From Candidatus Hydrogenedens sp. (GTDB taxonomy: Bacteria > Hydrogenedentota > Hydrogenedentia > Hydrogenedentales > CAITNO01), in NCBI GenBank assembly GCA_012522755.1, contig JAAYJV010000048.1, positions 16,425-80,424 on the forward strand: a stretch of 64,000 nucleotides of DNA. The letters are read 5' to 3'. Every line of letters begins with the position of its first letter. The stretch's first letter is position 1. The translations under genes were made by a program, and so were the position numbers. Shown piece after piece: positions 10,454 to 20,465 of the stretch. A model generated the notes under the pieces. It saw nothing but the letters and a program-made list of their open reading frames with translations. It was not told where the DNA came from and ran no database searches.

Positions 10454-10717
10454 TCAGTCCAGAGTATTCTCCGATGCGGACACAAAGGCGACAGGTGTAT
10501 TCTTGATGCGCTCAACCTCAATGGTACGGGCTTCACTCATGCGCACGGCCAGATGGTAGCCTTTGACGAAGATCTCCACAGGATCGCCCAGAGGGGCATG
10601 ACGTTCAACGCGAAGCTCTGCACCTTTTGTAATACCCATATCAAGAAGACGACGACGCAAACTCAACGGGGTATCAGTGCCGATACCCAGGATGATTGCC
10701 GTTTCACCGGTTTTCAA
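10454..10717 (-). CDS. feoA: FeoA domain protein
   Basis: SH3-like LGIGTDTPLSLRRRLLDMGITKGAELRVERHAPLGDPVEIFVKGYHLAVRMSEARTIEV; upstream of feoB. Confidence 0.9.
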   Translation of the reverse strand: MKTGETAIILGIGTDTPLSLRRRLLDMGITKGAELRVERHAPLGDPVEIFVKGYHLAVRMSEARTIEVERIKNTPVAFVSASENTLD

Positions 10718-10734
10718 TTCTGAGAGTGTGTGTT

Positions 10735-10956
10735 TTATGACCTGTCTCCTTGTAAGTGAGCTGAAGGATTTTCAGACACGGGCTGAGAGGAGTGAAGTTC
10801 CTGCATCGCACTGCATTGCTGGCGTATTTCTTCTGGAAGGCTGCAGGTGGAGCACCCGCAGCAGGGCGATTGATCACGACGCAGGAAGCGAATTCCATGA
10901 CGGATCAGAAGAATCAGGGCCAAGGCCAGAATAATCAGAACGAAGATTGATTCCAT
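10735..10956 (-). CDS. Small Cys-rich membrane protein of the FeoB-associated type
   Basis: MESIFVLIILALALILLIRHGIRFL then CCGCSTC; position directly upstream of feoAB; start choice among in-frame ATGs uncertain. Confidence 0.75.
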   Translation of the reverse strand: MESIFVLIILALALILLIRHGIRFLRRDQSPCCGCSTCSLPEEIRQQCSAMQELHSSQPVSENPSAHLQGDRS

Positions 10957-11020
10957 AACAAACATCACCTCATGTTTGACCACCGCCTCCCACAAGGTTT
11001 AATGATGTGTTCACAAGTTA

Positions 11021-11049
11021 AGTATACTATACAAACACATGGAAAACAA
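11021..11049 (-). promoter_or_regulatory. Candidate sigma-70 promoter of feo operon with palindrome over the -10
   Basis: Minus strand TTGTTT-N17-TATACT; overlapping palindrome GTATAGTATAC (11022-11032). Confidence 0.5.
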
Positions 11050-11382
11050 AATTACTTCCCTCTTGATAAGCCGTCGCAATTCTTTCTTTTGCCCTGAAGA
11101 AAAACAGCGAGAGTAAGGGGTATCTGCTCTCCTTTGTCTACTGAGTCTCGGTAATATCTCGGTCCCGGTTCCCACCTCTCCCAGATCCGACCGATCCGAC
11201 GGATTCCTCTGAAGAATAATCAAGACCTCAAGTCACAGCTGTCCAAATTAAGGGCACCCTTGAATCCATCTGCGCTGGCTGTTATCAAAGAAAATTGATC
11301 TTCTTATAATATGACAGGTAAAATAGCGGTAACACATTTTCTGGTGTCAACAACCCTTTTCAACTAACGATACAGCGAAAGC

Positions 11383-13662
11383 ATGTCTATTTTGGCTCGA
11401 TTTCCTTCTTTGGCGGTGCTCCTCCGCATCATCCTTTTTCTGGTACTGATCTCCAGTGCCTTGATTGCCGGTTCTTTTCTCGGGAAGCGCTCTGTTCCCG
11501 AAATGCCCCCTCTTGCCGTCCAGCCTTCTCACCAGGCGGCCTCTTCTGATACGCCCGACCCTGTGGGAGAGCATGCAGCGCCACTTCTTCAGAGCAGTGC
11601 ACAGGCGCCTCCGCTTTTCTTTTTCGCGGGCAAATCTTCCGATGATGTCTGGTCCACAGTAGCCGAAGAAATCACTCTGGCCAAAGAAGCCGGCATATCC
11701 AATTATGTGGTACCCGTATCTCTGGACTGGTCGGAGTCCTGGCATCCCGAAAAGGCCTCTGAGATTCTGAAGCAATTGAAACGGTATTTTGAGATCAACA
11801 GCCGGACCAAAGTCATGCTCTGGATCAATCTCAATCCGCCCGCTTCCTGGCTGACCCGCAACCCTGAAGCCGCTTTACGTCTTCAGTCCGGCCTGCAGGC
11901 CTATCCCTCCGCAGGTTCCTCTCTCTGGCGGGAACAGGCCTTGGAGATTCTTGCCAGCGAAGTGGAAAAGCTGGAGAAGAGCGATCTGGCCCATCATATT
12001 ACAGGCTATATCGTGGGTGCTCTGGGCGAGCAGCGGTGGCGCCTTCCCGGTGAGCATGATCAGTCGGAGGCCAATCAAAACGCTTTTCGCCAATGGTTGC
12101 GCAACCATTATGAAACAGAGGAAGCACTCACCGGCTCGTGGGGCCGCGATGAACTCACTTTCGATCAATGCGCCGTACCTGTCTTCGGTGAGCAGGATGA
12201 AAGCAAAAGCACGCCTCCTGTTTTTCTCGTACTGCCTCAGATGCAGGTTATGATGGATTATTACCGCTATTGTTCCGATCAGGTTGCCGGGATCATAGTG
12301 GAAGCCGTTGACCGGATCAAAGCAGTCAGCCGTGATGACGTACTCACTCTGGTTCCCTATGGCTTTTCCTATGAATTGACCGAACCGGCATCGGGACATT
12401 ATGCGCTGGAACGACTGCTGCAAAGTGAGCTGGACGGTATCATTCTCCCTGTATCTTATGTGGACCGCGGTCTCGGAGGAACCGGAGGGCCTGTGGGTCC
12501 CGTGGACAGCCTGCTCTCCCGGGGCAAAACATGTTTTATCATGGACGATACACGAACGGGCGTGGAACGTGACGAAAGTACAGGCCGCTTCGGTCGTGTA
12601 CGGGGTATCCGTCCTGATGATATTTTTGAGGTACAGAAACGCAACTTCGCCCTGGCTCTCAGTTATGGTCTGGGGCTTATCTGGACGGATCCCCAGTCGG
12701 AGGGCTGGTTGAATATCCCTGACCAGTGGCGTGAATTTTCCCGGTTGAAACATCTCTATGCCCGGCATCTGAGTGAAGAGGCCAAATCCCGGATGATCGA
12801 CACTCGGGCCACCTTGACTGTGGTGGTGGATGAAGCATCGAATTTCGGCCTCACTTCCGGCGACAGGATCAACACGGCTTTGCTGCAGCAGGGACGTGAA
12901 ATGGCCTTGCGTGCCGGCGTGAGCACCCGTTTTCATCTGCTGAAGGATGTGATTGAAGGCATCGCTCCACCTACACCGGTATATCTTTTTCTCAATGCCT
13001 TTACCTTGAGCGAAGAAGAGCGCGGCCTTCTCCATGCACGACTTACAGGAGAAGAAGCCACGGCCATCTGGCTCTATGCTCCGGGATATTTCGGGATGAC
13101 CCCTGGCACAGCGGGCATTTCCCAGCTCATCGGGATGGAAGTGTCTTCTTTTGATGAGCCGACCTCGGGCGAATCGCTCTATATTCTCTCCGGCCAGTAT
13201 ATGCATCCGGAACAGTCCTTCGGTTCGAAAACGCTCTGGAATCCGTTGTTTTATGTGCGACCCCATGATGATCTTGATTTTCTGGCCCACTATGTTTCGG
13301 ATAAGGACCAGGGAAGTATCGCCATCCGTACTTTTGCGGAAAACTGGACCTCCCTCTTTATCGCCACGCCGGAGCTGAGCCCGCCCCTCCTTCGTGAGCT
13401 CATGGTATTGCTCGAACAGCCCGTGCTGGCCAATGACAGTGAAGAGACCTGGTTTGATACCATTTACGCACGCAATAATCTCATGACCATTCACAGCAAT
13501 CAGGCCGGCCGACGTTCCTTTTCTTTCGGACAGTTTTACGATATAGAAGATCTTTTTGATTCGGCCATGTCCTGGTTCCAGAAAGACACCATTCTCCTGA
13601 CCATGCGCACAGGAGAGACCCGGATGCTGCAAAAAACAACGATTGACACGGAAAAACGATGA
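11383..13662 (+). CDS. Membrane-anchored protein with a glycoside hydrolase (GH42-like) TIM-barrel
   Basis: N-terminal TM segment VLLRIILFLVLISSALIAGSFL; AKEAGISNYVVPVSLDW, KVMLWINLNPPASWL, ITGYIVGALGEQRW...WLRNHYETEEALTGSWG resembles beta-galactosidase-type barrels. Confidence 0.6.
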   Translation: MSILARFPSLAVLLRIILFLVLISSALIAGSFLGKRSVPEMPPLAVQPSHQAASSDTPDPVGEHAAPLLQSSAQAPPLFFFAGKSSDDVWSTVAEEITLAKEAGISNYVVPVSLDWSESWHPEKASEILKQLKRYFEINSRTKVMLWINLNPPASWLTRNPEAALRLQSGLQAYPSAGSSLWREQALEILASEVEKLEKSDLAHHITGYIVGALGEQRWRLPGEHDQSEANQNAFRQWLRNHYETEEALTGSWGRDELTFDQCAVPVFGEQDESKSTPPVFLVLPQMQVMMDYYRYCSDQVAGIIVEAVDRIKAVSRDDVLTLVPYGFSYELTEPASGHYALERLLQSELDGIILPVSYVDRGLGGTGGPVGPVDSLLSRGKTCFIMDDTRTGVERDESTGRFGRVRGIRPDDIFEVQKRNFALALSYGLGLIWTDPQSEGWLNIPDQWREFSRLKHLYARHLSEEAKSRMIDTRATLTVVVDEASNFGLTSGDRINTALLQQGREMALRAGVSTRFHLLKDVIEGIAPPTPVYLFLNAFTLSEEERGLLHARLTGEEATAIWLYAPGYFGMTPGTAGISQLIGMEVSSFDEPTSGESLYILSGQYMHPEQSFGSKTLWNPLFYVRPHDDLDFLAHYVSDKDQGSIAIRTFAENWTSLFIATPELSPPLLRELMVLLEQPVLANDSEETWFDTIYARNNLMTIHSNQAGRRSFSFGQFYDIEDLFDSAMSWFQKDTILLTMRTGETRMLQKTTIDTEKR

Positions 13663-13741
13663 CCCTGCATAAGCCCCCGGTTGAAGTCCGGGCGGGGGAG
13701 AGCTTCTCTTCTTCGCCAGTCAGGTTCTGCGGGAGAAGAGA

Positions 13742-16702
13742 GTGTTCATGTTGACCCGGAATCACAGATCCGCTATTTGCCGACTTCTCATTTACGGCTG
13801 GATCATAGTGCTCGTTCTCGCCATTCTCCCCTGGACAACCAATCCCGTAAAGCCCATTAAGGATCTTGTGACAGCTGTGGCCGCCGTGCTGGTCAGTCTT
13901 TGCGGTGCGGGCATCCTGTCAAAGCATGCCCTTCACCCGAAAAAATATTTCGCGCCGCCTCTGCTTATTCTTCTACTGTGCTTTCTCTGGTCCTGCATTG
14001 CAGCCCTGGCCTCCAGACATCGCCTCGTGGCTCTGGACGAGCTCCGCCTGTATTTTCCCATGCTGCTCCTTGCCTTTTATTCTTCTCTCCTTTTCCGCAA
14101 CAACCGCGACCGAAAGCATCTGGCACTGGTAATCTGTGTGGCCGTCTGCATCTCCAGTCTCTATGGCTTCTTTCAGTATCTGGGCTTGGATCCTTTCCCC
14201 TGGATCACCCGGGATATTGAGGAATACAGGGGACTTCCCGCCACCTTCGGCAATCCCAATTTTGCCGGTCACAGTCTGGTGCTTGTGATCATTCTTGCAG
14301 CAGGATTGATTGCCGCCCGTCCTTCCGGTTTCGCCTGGCTGCTTCTGCCATTGCCTGTTTTTCATCTGTACCAGACGCACATGCGCGGTGCTTTTCTGGC
14401 TCTTTGTGCGGCCGCCTTTCTCACAGGCATAACGCTCTTCCTGCGACGTCGCCTCTCCTGTGGCGGCACCAGAAAAATCATGCTCGTTTTTCTCTCTCTC
14501 TTTCTTGCGGCACTGGCGGGCGTCAGTCTGGTCCTGCCTCTTTCCAAAAAAGTCTCAGGCTTCTATTTTCCCACGGGCGGCTCACTCATCCTGCGGTATA
14601 ACGGCTATTACGGTGCCACGGAAATGCTTCTCGATCATCCTGTCCTGGGCGTGGGTCCCGGAAACTTCAGCAGCAAAAATATTCCTTACTGGACCTTTTA
14701 TGAAAGACGGTGGTTCGCCGATGAGAACAAGAGAAATACCCGCGTCCATTGTGATCCTCTGGAAAGCGGTGTTGAGGCGGGCTTCCCCGGGCTGGCGCTG
14801 CATTTGTTCCTATTCGTCCTTCTGCTTACCCAGTCTCTGTATCTCGCTTTTGAAGGACCGGATCGGGAAAAGCGACGATGGGGCCTTATAACAGCCGCTT
14901 TCTTTGCGGCTTTTTTCGTGGATGGACTCTTCGGTTTCAATCTTCGTGTTCCCGTGTCCGGAGCGTTCTTTTATCTTCTGGTCGGTGTCTTCAACGGACT
15001 CTGGAAAGAATCCTGGTGCGAGCCTGAGCGCGGGAAAACTTTGCAGAAAGAGAAAAAACAGGCTGCCAAAAAGAAAAAGGAAGATTCTCTTTCTCATGTA
15101 AAAAGAGCATTTCCCTATCTGCTTGATGGACTGCTCATTCTCTTGTGTCTGGGATGTGCCTGGTGGGCATTGCAGCTTTTTCAGGCCGAAATATTGTGGC
15201 AAAAAGGAAACAGTGCGCTGGCCTGGGCCGAAAAAAACACAGGCCATCGTGATGTGCCTTTGTTTCTGAGAAAAGCTGAGGGTGCGGCTGTGCAGGGCTT
15301 TCAAAAATGCCGGTGGGATTCCCGTTACAGTAATCTGCTCGGCCACATCGCCCTGAAAAAAGGGGAGACCCGCGAAGCCATTGCCGCCTACACCCATTCC
15401 ACCGGGCTGGATCCCGACCATCCCCACAGCTCCGCCAATCTTGCCAGAGCCTGGCTCAGTCTGGCCATGCAGTCATTCTCAGGCGACACTCCGGATTTTG
15501 AAGCCCTGGAAAAAGCTCTCAAAGAAGGGGAGGGAGCGGCCCGTCATGGACATCAATTCTGTCCGGAGTCCCCTTATGTTCAGGATGTGCTGTGGCGCAT
15601 CATCCGTGCCCGTGCTCAGCTGGCCGAGCTCAAAGGAGAAGACTCTCTGTCTCTCTGGGAAGAGACCCGGGATCTTGTGGACAACCATTTACGTGATGTG
15701 CCCCTGGATGTACCTGCAGCCCGGCGAGCTCTTTTTGCGGCCTGTCAGCGCACGGACGATCTGGACAAAATGGAGCCCCTGCTCAATGAACTGGCTCTGG
15801 ACCCCGGCTCCGGAGATGAGTTCTGGGACAGTTTCCAGCGCTTTGCGGAAGAAAGAGGGGAAGAGGATGCCTATATGGCTGCACTGTTGAAAGCACTGGC
15901 TCTCCAGCGCACACAGTCCTCTCCGGATCCGGACTGGATTCTGGCACTGCTTCGCCGCCTGGTCTTTGTCTGGAAAAAGGACTGTGATCCTTCCGATGAA
16001 CCCTTCTTTTATCTTGATCAGGCTTTACAATGGTATCCTGAAAAGACCGGGTTCTGGGCCCTGGCCGCACGCTCTCTTCCGGAAGAGAAAATGCAATCCA
16101 TTCTGCAACAGAAAAAAGTGGAGCTGGGCGGGAAAAAGATTTCCGAATTCATCTCCCTCTTCACCACCACACCGGAGAGCGAGACAAAGCTGGCCCGGGA
16201 AGCCACACTCCTGGCCCGCGATGCTCTGGAACGGGGAAGCATGGCCGCGGCGGCTGATTACGCTGTCTTTGCCCGTGCGCTCCTTCAGAAGATGACAATG
16301 CTCCCGATCAGTGCGGAAAAACAAGTGGAGATTCAGGCGAACGTGGCAACGGTTTTTCTGGAAGGAGCCCATTGGTCGGAGGCTGACCGTTATTTCGCTC
16401 TGGCCATTGAAGGGATGTCAGATGAGGCATCGGCCAGATTGAAAGTATCTCGTGCCCGGGCACTGGTCCAGCTGGAGCGACTCCCTGAAGCCCTGGAGCT
16501 CAGCCGTGATGCAGCCCGCAGCGCAACAGAAGATCCGCTGGTACAGCTTATTTATGGACGTATGCTCCGTCTCTCTGGACATAACGAAGAGGCGCAAGCG
16601 ATCCTGAACAAAGGGGCGGCCTTACTGCCTCCGGATTCCGCACTCCGACGTCAGGTATTGCAGGAGCTGCAACAGGCAATGAGGGAGCGTGCAGATGACT
16701 GA
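13742..16702 (+). CDS. O-antigen ligase/polymerase-like membrane protein with C-terminal TPR region
   Basis: Multiple TM helices; Wzy_C-like FGNPNFAGHSLVLVIILAAG, HMRGAFLAL, HPVLGVGPGNF, HCDPLESGVEAGFPGLALHLFLF; TPR repeats in the C-terminal half. Confidence 0.85.
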   Translation: MFMLTRNHRSAICRLLIYGWIIVLVLAILPWTTNPVKPIKDLVTAVAAVLVSLCGAGILSKHALHPKKYFAPPLLILLLCFLWSCIAALASRHRLVALDELRLYFPMLLLAFYSSLLFRNNRDRKHLALVICVAVCISSLYGFFQYLGLDPFPWITRDIEEYRGLPATFGNPNFAGHSLVLVIILAAGLIAARPSGFAWLLLPLPVFHLYQTHMRGAFLALCAAAFLTGITLFLRRRLSCGGTRKIMLVFLSLFLAALAGVSLVLPLSKKVSGFYFPTGGSLILRYNGYYGATEMLLDHPVLGVGPGNFSSKNIPYWTFYERRWFADENKRNTRVHCDPLESGVEAGFPGLALHLFLFVLLLTQSLYLAFEGPDREKRRWGLITAAFFAAFFVDGLFGFNLRVPVSGAFFYLLVGVFNGLWKESWCEPERGKTLQKEKKQAAKKKKEDSLSHVKRAFPYLLDGLLILLCLGCAWWALQLFQAEILWQKGNSALAWAEKNTGHRDVPLFLRKAEGAAVQGFQKCRWDSRYSNLLGHIALKKGETREAIAAYTHSTGLDPDHPHSSANLARAWLSLAMQSFSGDTPDFEALEKALKEGEGAARHGHQFCPESPYVQDVLWRIIRARAQLAELKGEDSLSLWEETRDLVDNHLRDVPLDVPAARRALFAACQRTDDLDKMEPLLNELALDPGSGDEFWDSFQRFAEERGEEDAYMAALLKALALQRTQSSPDPDWILALLRRLVFVWKKDCDPSDEPFFYLDQALQWYPEKTGFWALAARSLPEEKMQSILQQKKVELGGKKISEFISLFTTTPESETKLAREATLLARDALERGSMAAAADYAVFARALLQKMTMLPISAEKQVEIQANVATVFLEGAHWSEADRYFALAIEGMSDEASARLKVSRARALVQLERLPEALELSRDAARSATEDPLVQLIYGRMLRLSGHNEEAQAILNKGAALLPPDSALRRQVLQELQQAMRERADD

Positions 16703-17489
16703 TCCGACGCTTCAAAAAGATCAACAAAATGAATCGCTGCAGCCGGATGCTTCCAGGCCTGATCAGTTTTTTCTGATCTCCTTCGCCGGCGTACTCACTT
16801 TCATGGCACTGGTCGCCGCTCTTGCGCTGCTGCTGCTCTTTTCCCGAACAGGAGAAACTTTCCTGACCATTCGTGATGATTCTGTGGGAGAAGTTTTGAT
16901 GCGTCGCGGGGACCGCCTGAACAAAACCGCTTATAAGAAAGAAGCGCTGGCCTGTTACGAAAAAGCTTTGAAGGCACGTTTTGCCGGAGCTCAGAACAGA
17001 ACACACAGTCTGGAAGCGGCCGGTCTGATTTTATGGCACTTCGGGGAAGAGAAGAAAGCCCGGGAGTATCTTGAGGCTTCGCTGGCGGGCCCGGAAGCCA
17101 CCACAGCGCCTTATGAAGCGCTGGTGGATATTCACTTGAAAGCGGGGCGTGTGGAAGCGGCCGGGAAGGTATTGGAACAATGGTTACAAACAGAAGCTGA
17201 TCCCGATGGGCCTTCGGAAGAAATGAAGATCTTGCTGGCTTCCGCAAAAATCGCCCAGGCTCAGGGAAGGGAGGAGGAGGCCCGGACACTTTTCAAAGCG
17301 GGAGCAGAGGAAGGGAAAGATCCTGCTTTTTCCGCCTGTCTCGCTCAAAATTATGCCCGGGCCGGAGAGCACGAAAAAGCACTCTCCAGCCTCGAAGTTT
17401 ATTTTCTGCAAGGGGGCGATGAGCAGATGCGAAGCATGCGTCAGCTGTACAGGACGCTCAAATCCGGGGGGATGCCCACAGGATCATGA
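16695..17489 (+). CDS. TPR-repeat membrane protein
   Basis: TM segment FFLISFAGVLTFMALVAALALLLLF, then TPRs (GDRLNKTAYKKEALACYEKALKARF...); overlaps the end of the preceding gene. Confidence 0.75.
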   Translation: MTDPTLQKDQQNESLQPDASRPDQFFLISFAGVLTFMALVAALALLLLFSRTGETFLTIRDDSVGEVLMRRGDRLNKTAYKKEALACYEKALKARFAGAQNRTHSLEAAGLILWHFGEEKKAREYLEASLAGPEATTAPYEALVDIHLKAGRVEAAGKVLEQWLQTEADPDGPSEEMKILLASAKIAQAQGREEEARTLFKAGAEEGKDPAFSACLAQNYARAGEHEKALSSLEVYFLQGGDEQMRSMRQLYRTLKSGGMPTGS

Positions 17490-17517
17490 TGCGACCTCAA
17501 TTGCAGCCTGTAGCCTG

Positions 17518-19110
17518 TCAGGCCCGCTCTTTGCCATTTCTGTATGTTCTCAACAGGAAATATTCAAAACTGTCCAGAAGAGCCACATAAGAGGCTGTGA
17601 TGATATTCTCGGAAACGCCGACAGTGGACCAGCTGTCTCTGGGGTCGGAGGTCTCGATGAGCACCCGGGTCTTTGCCTGGGTGGCCAGCTTCCCGTCCAG
17701 AATGCGTACTTTGTAGTCTTCCAGATGCATCTCTTCAATGGCGGGATAACAAGGCTGCAATGCTTTGCGCAGCGCATTGTTCATGGCGTCAACAGGTCCA
17801 TCCCCTTCGGCCACGACATGGGAAATTTCACCTCCGGGCAGTTCCAGTTTGACTGTCACTTCCGAGAAAGTCGGACCATCGACACGGGGCTGGTTGACGC
17901 GGGCATGATAACCCAGTGTCTTGAAGAGGAAGGGGGTCTGATTGAGAACACGGCGTATGATCAGATGCAGCGAGGCGTCGGCTCCTTCAAATTCATAGCC
18001 TTTGTTTTCCAGATCTTTCACCTGGCGCAGGATTTCGCTCGTATTGGGATCATCTTTCTCCAGAGTGATACCCAGCTCTTCCGCTTTCTGAATGAGGCTG
18101 GAACGGCCGGCAAGCTCACTCACGGCGATGCGTGTGAAGTTTCCGACAAGTTCCGGCTGCACATGTTCATAGCTCGTCTTGTTCTTCTTCACAGCATCGG
18201 CATGCATGCCGCCTTTATGGGTGAAAGCATTCTTGCCCACATAGGGCGCATGATCACGGGGGCTCATATTGGCCAGTTCCGCAATGAAGTGGGAGCGGCG
18301 CGTCAGCTGTGCCAGCTGTTCATCGCTGATGACATCGTAGCCCATTTTCAGTTGCAGCCCGGGGATGACCGTGCAGAGATTCACATTGCCGCAACGTTCG
18401 CCATAGCCGTTCATGGTTCCCTGCACCTGGGTGGCGCCGGCCTTCACGGAGGCGAAGACACTGGCAACGGCACAGCCGCAGTCATTATGGGGATGGATGC
18501 CCACTTGCGTGTTCGGAACTCTTTCCACAGCGGCCCGGGTCATTTCAGCGACGGCATCGGGAAGCTGCCCGCCGTTGGTATCACAAAGAACCACGGCTTC
18601 CGCACCCGCCTCGGCTGCACACTGCAATACGGCGAGGGCGTATTCCGCATCTTCAATATACCCGTCGAAGAAATGTTCCGCATCCAGAAAGACACGGCGG
18701 TCATGGGCTTTCAACCAGGCCACCGATTCAGAGACCAGTGTAAGATTGTCTTCCAGGGAAATTCTAAGGACGTCTTTCACCTGGGAGGGGATGCTTTTGG
18801 CGAAAATGGTCACCACAGGACTGCCCGCCTGGATGAGCGAGTTCAGATTGGGATCATCGTCACAGCTGTATTTGATGTGACGGGTACTTCCGAAGGCCGC
18901 CATGACACTGTGTTTGAGATCCAGATCTTTAACCTGCTCAAAGAGTGCGGCCGCTTTGGGATTGGATCCCGGCTGGCCTCCTTCAATATAGTCCACTCCC
19001 AGAGCGTCCAGTGTTTTCACCACCAGCAGCTGGTCTTCAGCGGAAAATTTGATCCCGGGACCCTGGGCACCGTCCCGTAATGTCGTATCATAAATATGGA
19101 TTTTTTTCAT
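17518..19110 (-). CDS. cimA: Citramalate synthase (HMGL-like family)
   Basis: IHIYDTTLRDGAQGPGIKFSAEDQLLVVKTLDALGVDYIEGGQPGSNPKAAALFE, VLCDTNGGQLPD, GIHPHNDCGCAVASV, GTMNGYGERCGNVNLCTVIP, LeuA-type dimer domain. Confidence 0.93.
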   Translation of the reverse strand: MKKIHIYDTTLRDGAQGPGIKFSAEDQLLVVKTLDALGVDYIEGGQPGSNPKAAALFEQVKDLDLKHSVMAAFGSTRHIKYSCDDDPNLNSLIQAGSPVVTIFAKSIPSQVKDVLRISLEDNLTLVSESVAWLKAHDRRVFLDAEHFFDGYIEDAEYALAVLQCAAEAGAEAVVLCDTNGGQLPDAVAEMTRAAVERVPNTQVGIHPHNDCGCAVASVFASVKAGATQVQGTMNGYGERCGNVNLCTVIPGLQLKMGYDVISDEQLAQLTRRSHFIAELANMSPRDHAPYVGKNAFTHKGGMHADAVKKNKTSYEHVQPELVGNFTRIAVSELAGRSSLIQKAEELGITLEKDDPNTSEILRQVKDLENKGYEFEGADASLHLIIRRVLNQTPFLFKTLGYHARVNQPRVDGPTFSEVTVKLELPGGEISHVVAEGDGPVDAMNNALRKALQPCYPAIEEMHLEDYKVRILDGKLATQAKTRVLIETSDPRDSWSTVGVSENIITASYVALLDSFEYFLLRTYRNGKERA

Positions 19111-19241
19111 GGTTTATCTTCTTTCTGTATAGAATGCACCCCTGCATTTGTTTTATGGGTAAAAAGTGTGTGATCCTCCGCAAAATCAGACACTCTTGCG
19201 ATAGTATATCAAAGCCGGGACTTTGATGCCTAACGTCACTT

Positions 19242-20465
19242 TCAGAAGCTCAGCTTTTCATCCTTCAGAAAGTGTGTCGTCAGACGAAAGCCCTCGGGAA
19301 TCATGACGCCGCTGGATAAGGCGGTGCCTTCTCCGAAAGCGGCTGATTCTCCTGGGGTAATTCCCACACCACAGACAGCGAAAGGCACGGCGCCGGAGGC
19401 ATGGGTTTTTGTGCTGATAAGCGTAAAGTGATCGGGAGCCACCAGAACACGGCTGTCGTCCCGTTGCAGGGCATAGTCCAGCATGGGCGCCACAACCTGT
19501 GTATCAAAATCTTCAATGGCCTGAATCTTGAGGGGAACACTTCCCTGGTGTCCTGCTTCGTCCGGGGCTTCCACGTGAAGATAGACAAAGTCATGTTTTT
19601 CCAGGGCATCCAGTGCGGCCTGCACCTTGCCCGCATAGTCCGTATCAATCCAGCCTGTGGCACCTTCCACGTCGATCACTTCCAGACCGGCACACAGGCC
19701 GATGCCTTTCACAAGATCGACAGCGGAAATGACGGCACCACTGAGGCCGAAGCGGTCTTGATAAGATTCCAGGGTGAGTGCCCGCCCCTGGCCCCAAGGC
19801 CACAATGAAGTGGCGGGAAGCTTTCCTTCAGCAACACGGGCCGCATTGACGGGGTGATCTTTCAGGAGTTTTTGCGAAGCTTCCATGAGCGAAAGAAGGA
19901 GAGGAGCCGCTTTTCCCTGAGGCAGCCAGGAGGCATAGGCCTGCCCGGTGATATTGTGGGGAGGCTCACATACGGCCTGTGCGAGATCGTCGATGGAACA
20001 GTCGGCCGAAGCGCTGATGACACCCGTGTGCCTATAGCTCACACCGCCATGAAGACGGATGGGAAAAGATCCGGAGAGTTTCTGATCCAGAAAAGAAATC
20101 AGTTCACGAGCCTCTTCCGTGCTGATGTGCCCGGCCGTAAAATCCTCCAGGGTGCCATTATTCAGCGTCACCAGATTACAACGGAAGGCCACTTCATCTT
20201 CGGCCAGTTGAATGCCCTGATTGGCCGCTTCAATGGCTGCGCGTCCCGAAAAAGAGACACGGGGATCATAGCCGAAAACGGACAGATTACCCACATCACT
20301 GCCGGGAGGCATCCCTTCGGGAATGGGACAGAAGAGACCTGTCACACCCAGACTGACCACGCGATCCATGTTGGGGGTGCGGGCTGCTTCCAAAGGCGTT
20401 TTGCCCTGGCATTCATCCAGAGGATGATCGGCCATGCCATCGCCCAGCAGAATGATGTATTTCAT
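19242..20465 (-). CDS. apgM: Cofactor-independent phosphoglycerate mutase (archaeal-type, alkaline phosphatase superfamily)
   Basis: MKYIILLGDGMADHPLDECQGKTPLEAARTPNMDRVVSLGVTGLFCPIPEGMPPGSDVGNLSVFGYDP; HVEAPDEAGHQG; LVAPDHFTLISTKTHASGAVPFAVCG; start at 20465 preferred. Confidence 0.9.
   Translation of the reverse strand: MKYIILLGDGMADHPLDECQGKTPLEAARTPNMDRVVSLGVTGLFCPIPEGMPPGSDVGNLSVFGYDPRVSFSGRAAIEAANQGIQLAEDEVAFRCNLVTLNNGTLEDFTAGHISTEEARELISFLDQKLSGSFPIRLHGGVSYRHTGVISASADCSIDDLAQAVCEPPHNITGQAYASWLPQGKAAPLLLSLMEASQKLLKDHPVNAARVAEGKLPATSLWPWGQGRALTLESYQDRFGLSGAVISAVDLVKGIGLCAGLEVIDVEGATGWIDTDYAGKVQAALDALEKHDFVYLHVEAPDEAGHQGSVPLKIQAIEDFDTQVVAPMLDYALQRDDSRVLVAPDHFTLISTKTHASGAVPFAVCGVGITPGESAAFGEGTALSSGVMIPEGFRLTTHFLKDEKLSF

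Noticed and set aside
11875-13632. 585-aa antisense ORF opposite the GH-like gene
   Set aside because: Lies entirely opposite a well-supported CDS; composition (His/Arg/Gln-rich, no domain) is typical of shadow ORFs
17353-19080. 575-aa plus-strand ORF opposite cimA
   Set aside because: Antisense shadow of clear cimA coding sequence; no recognisable motifs
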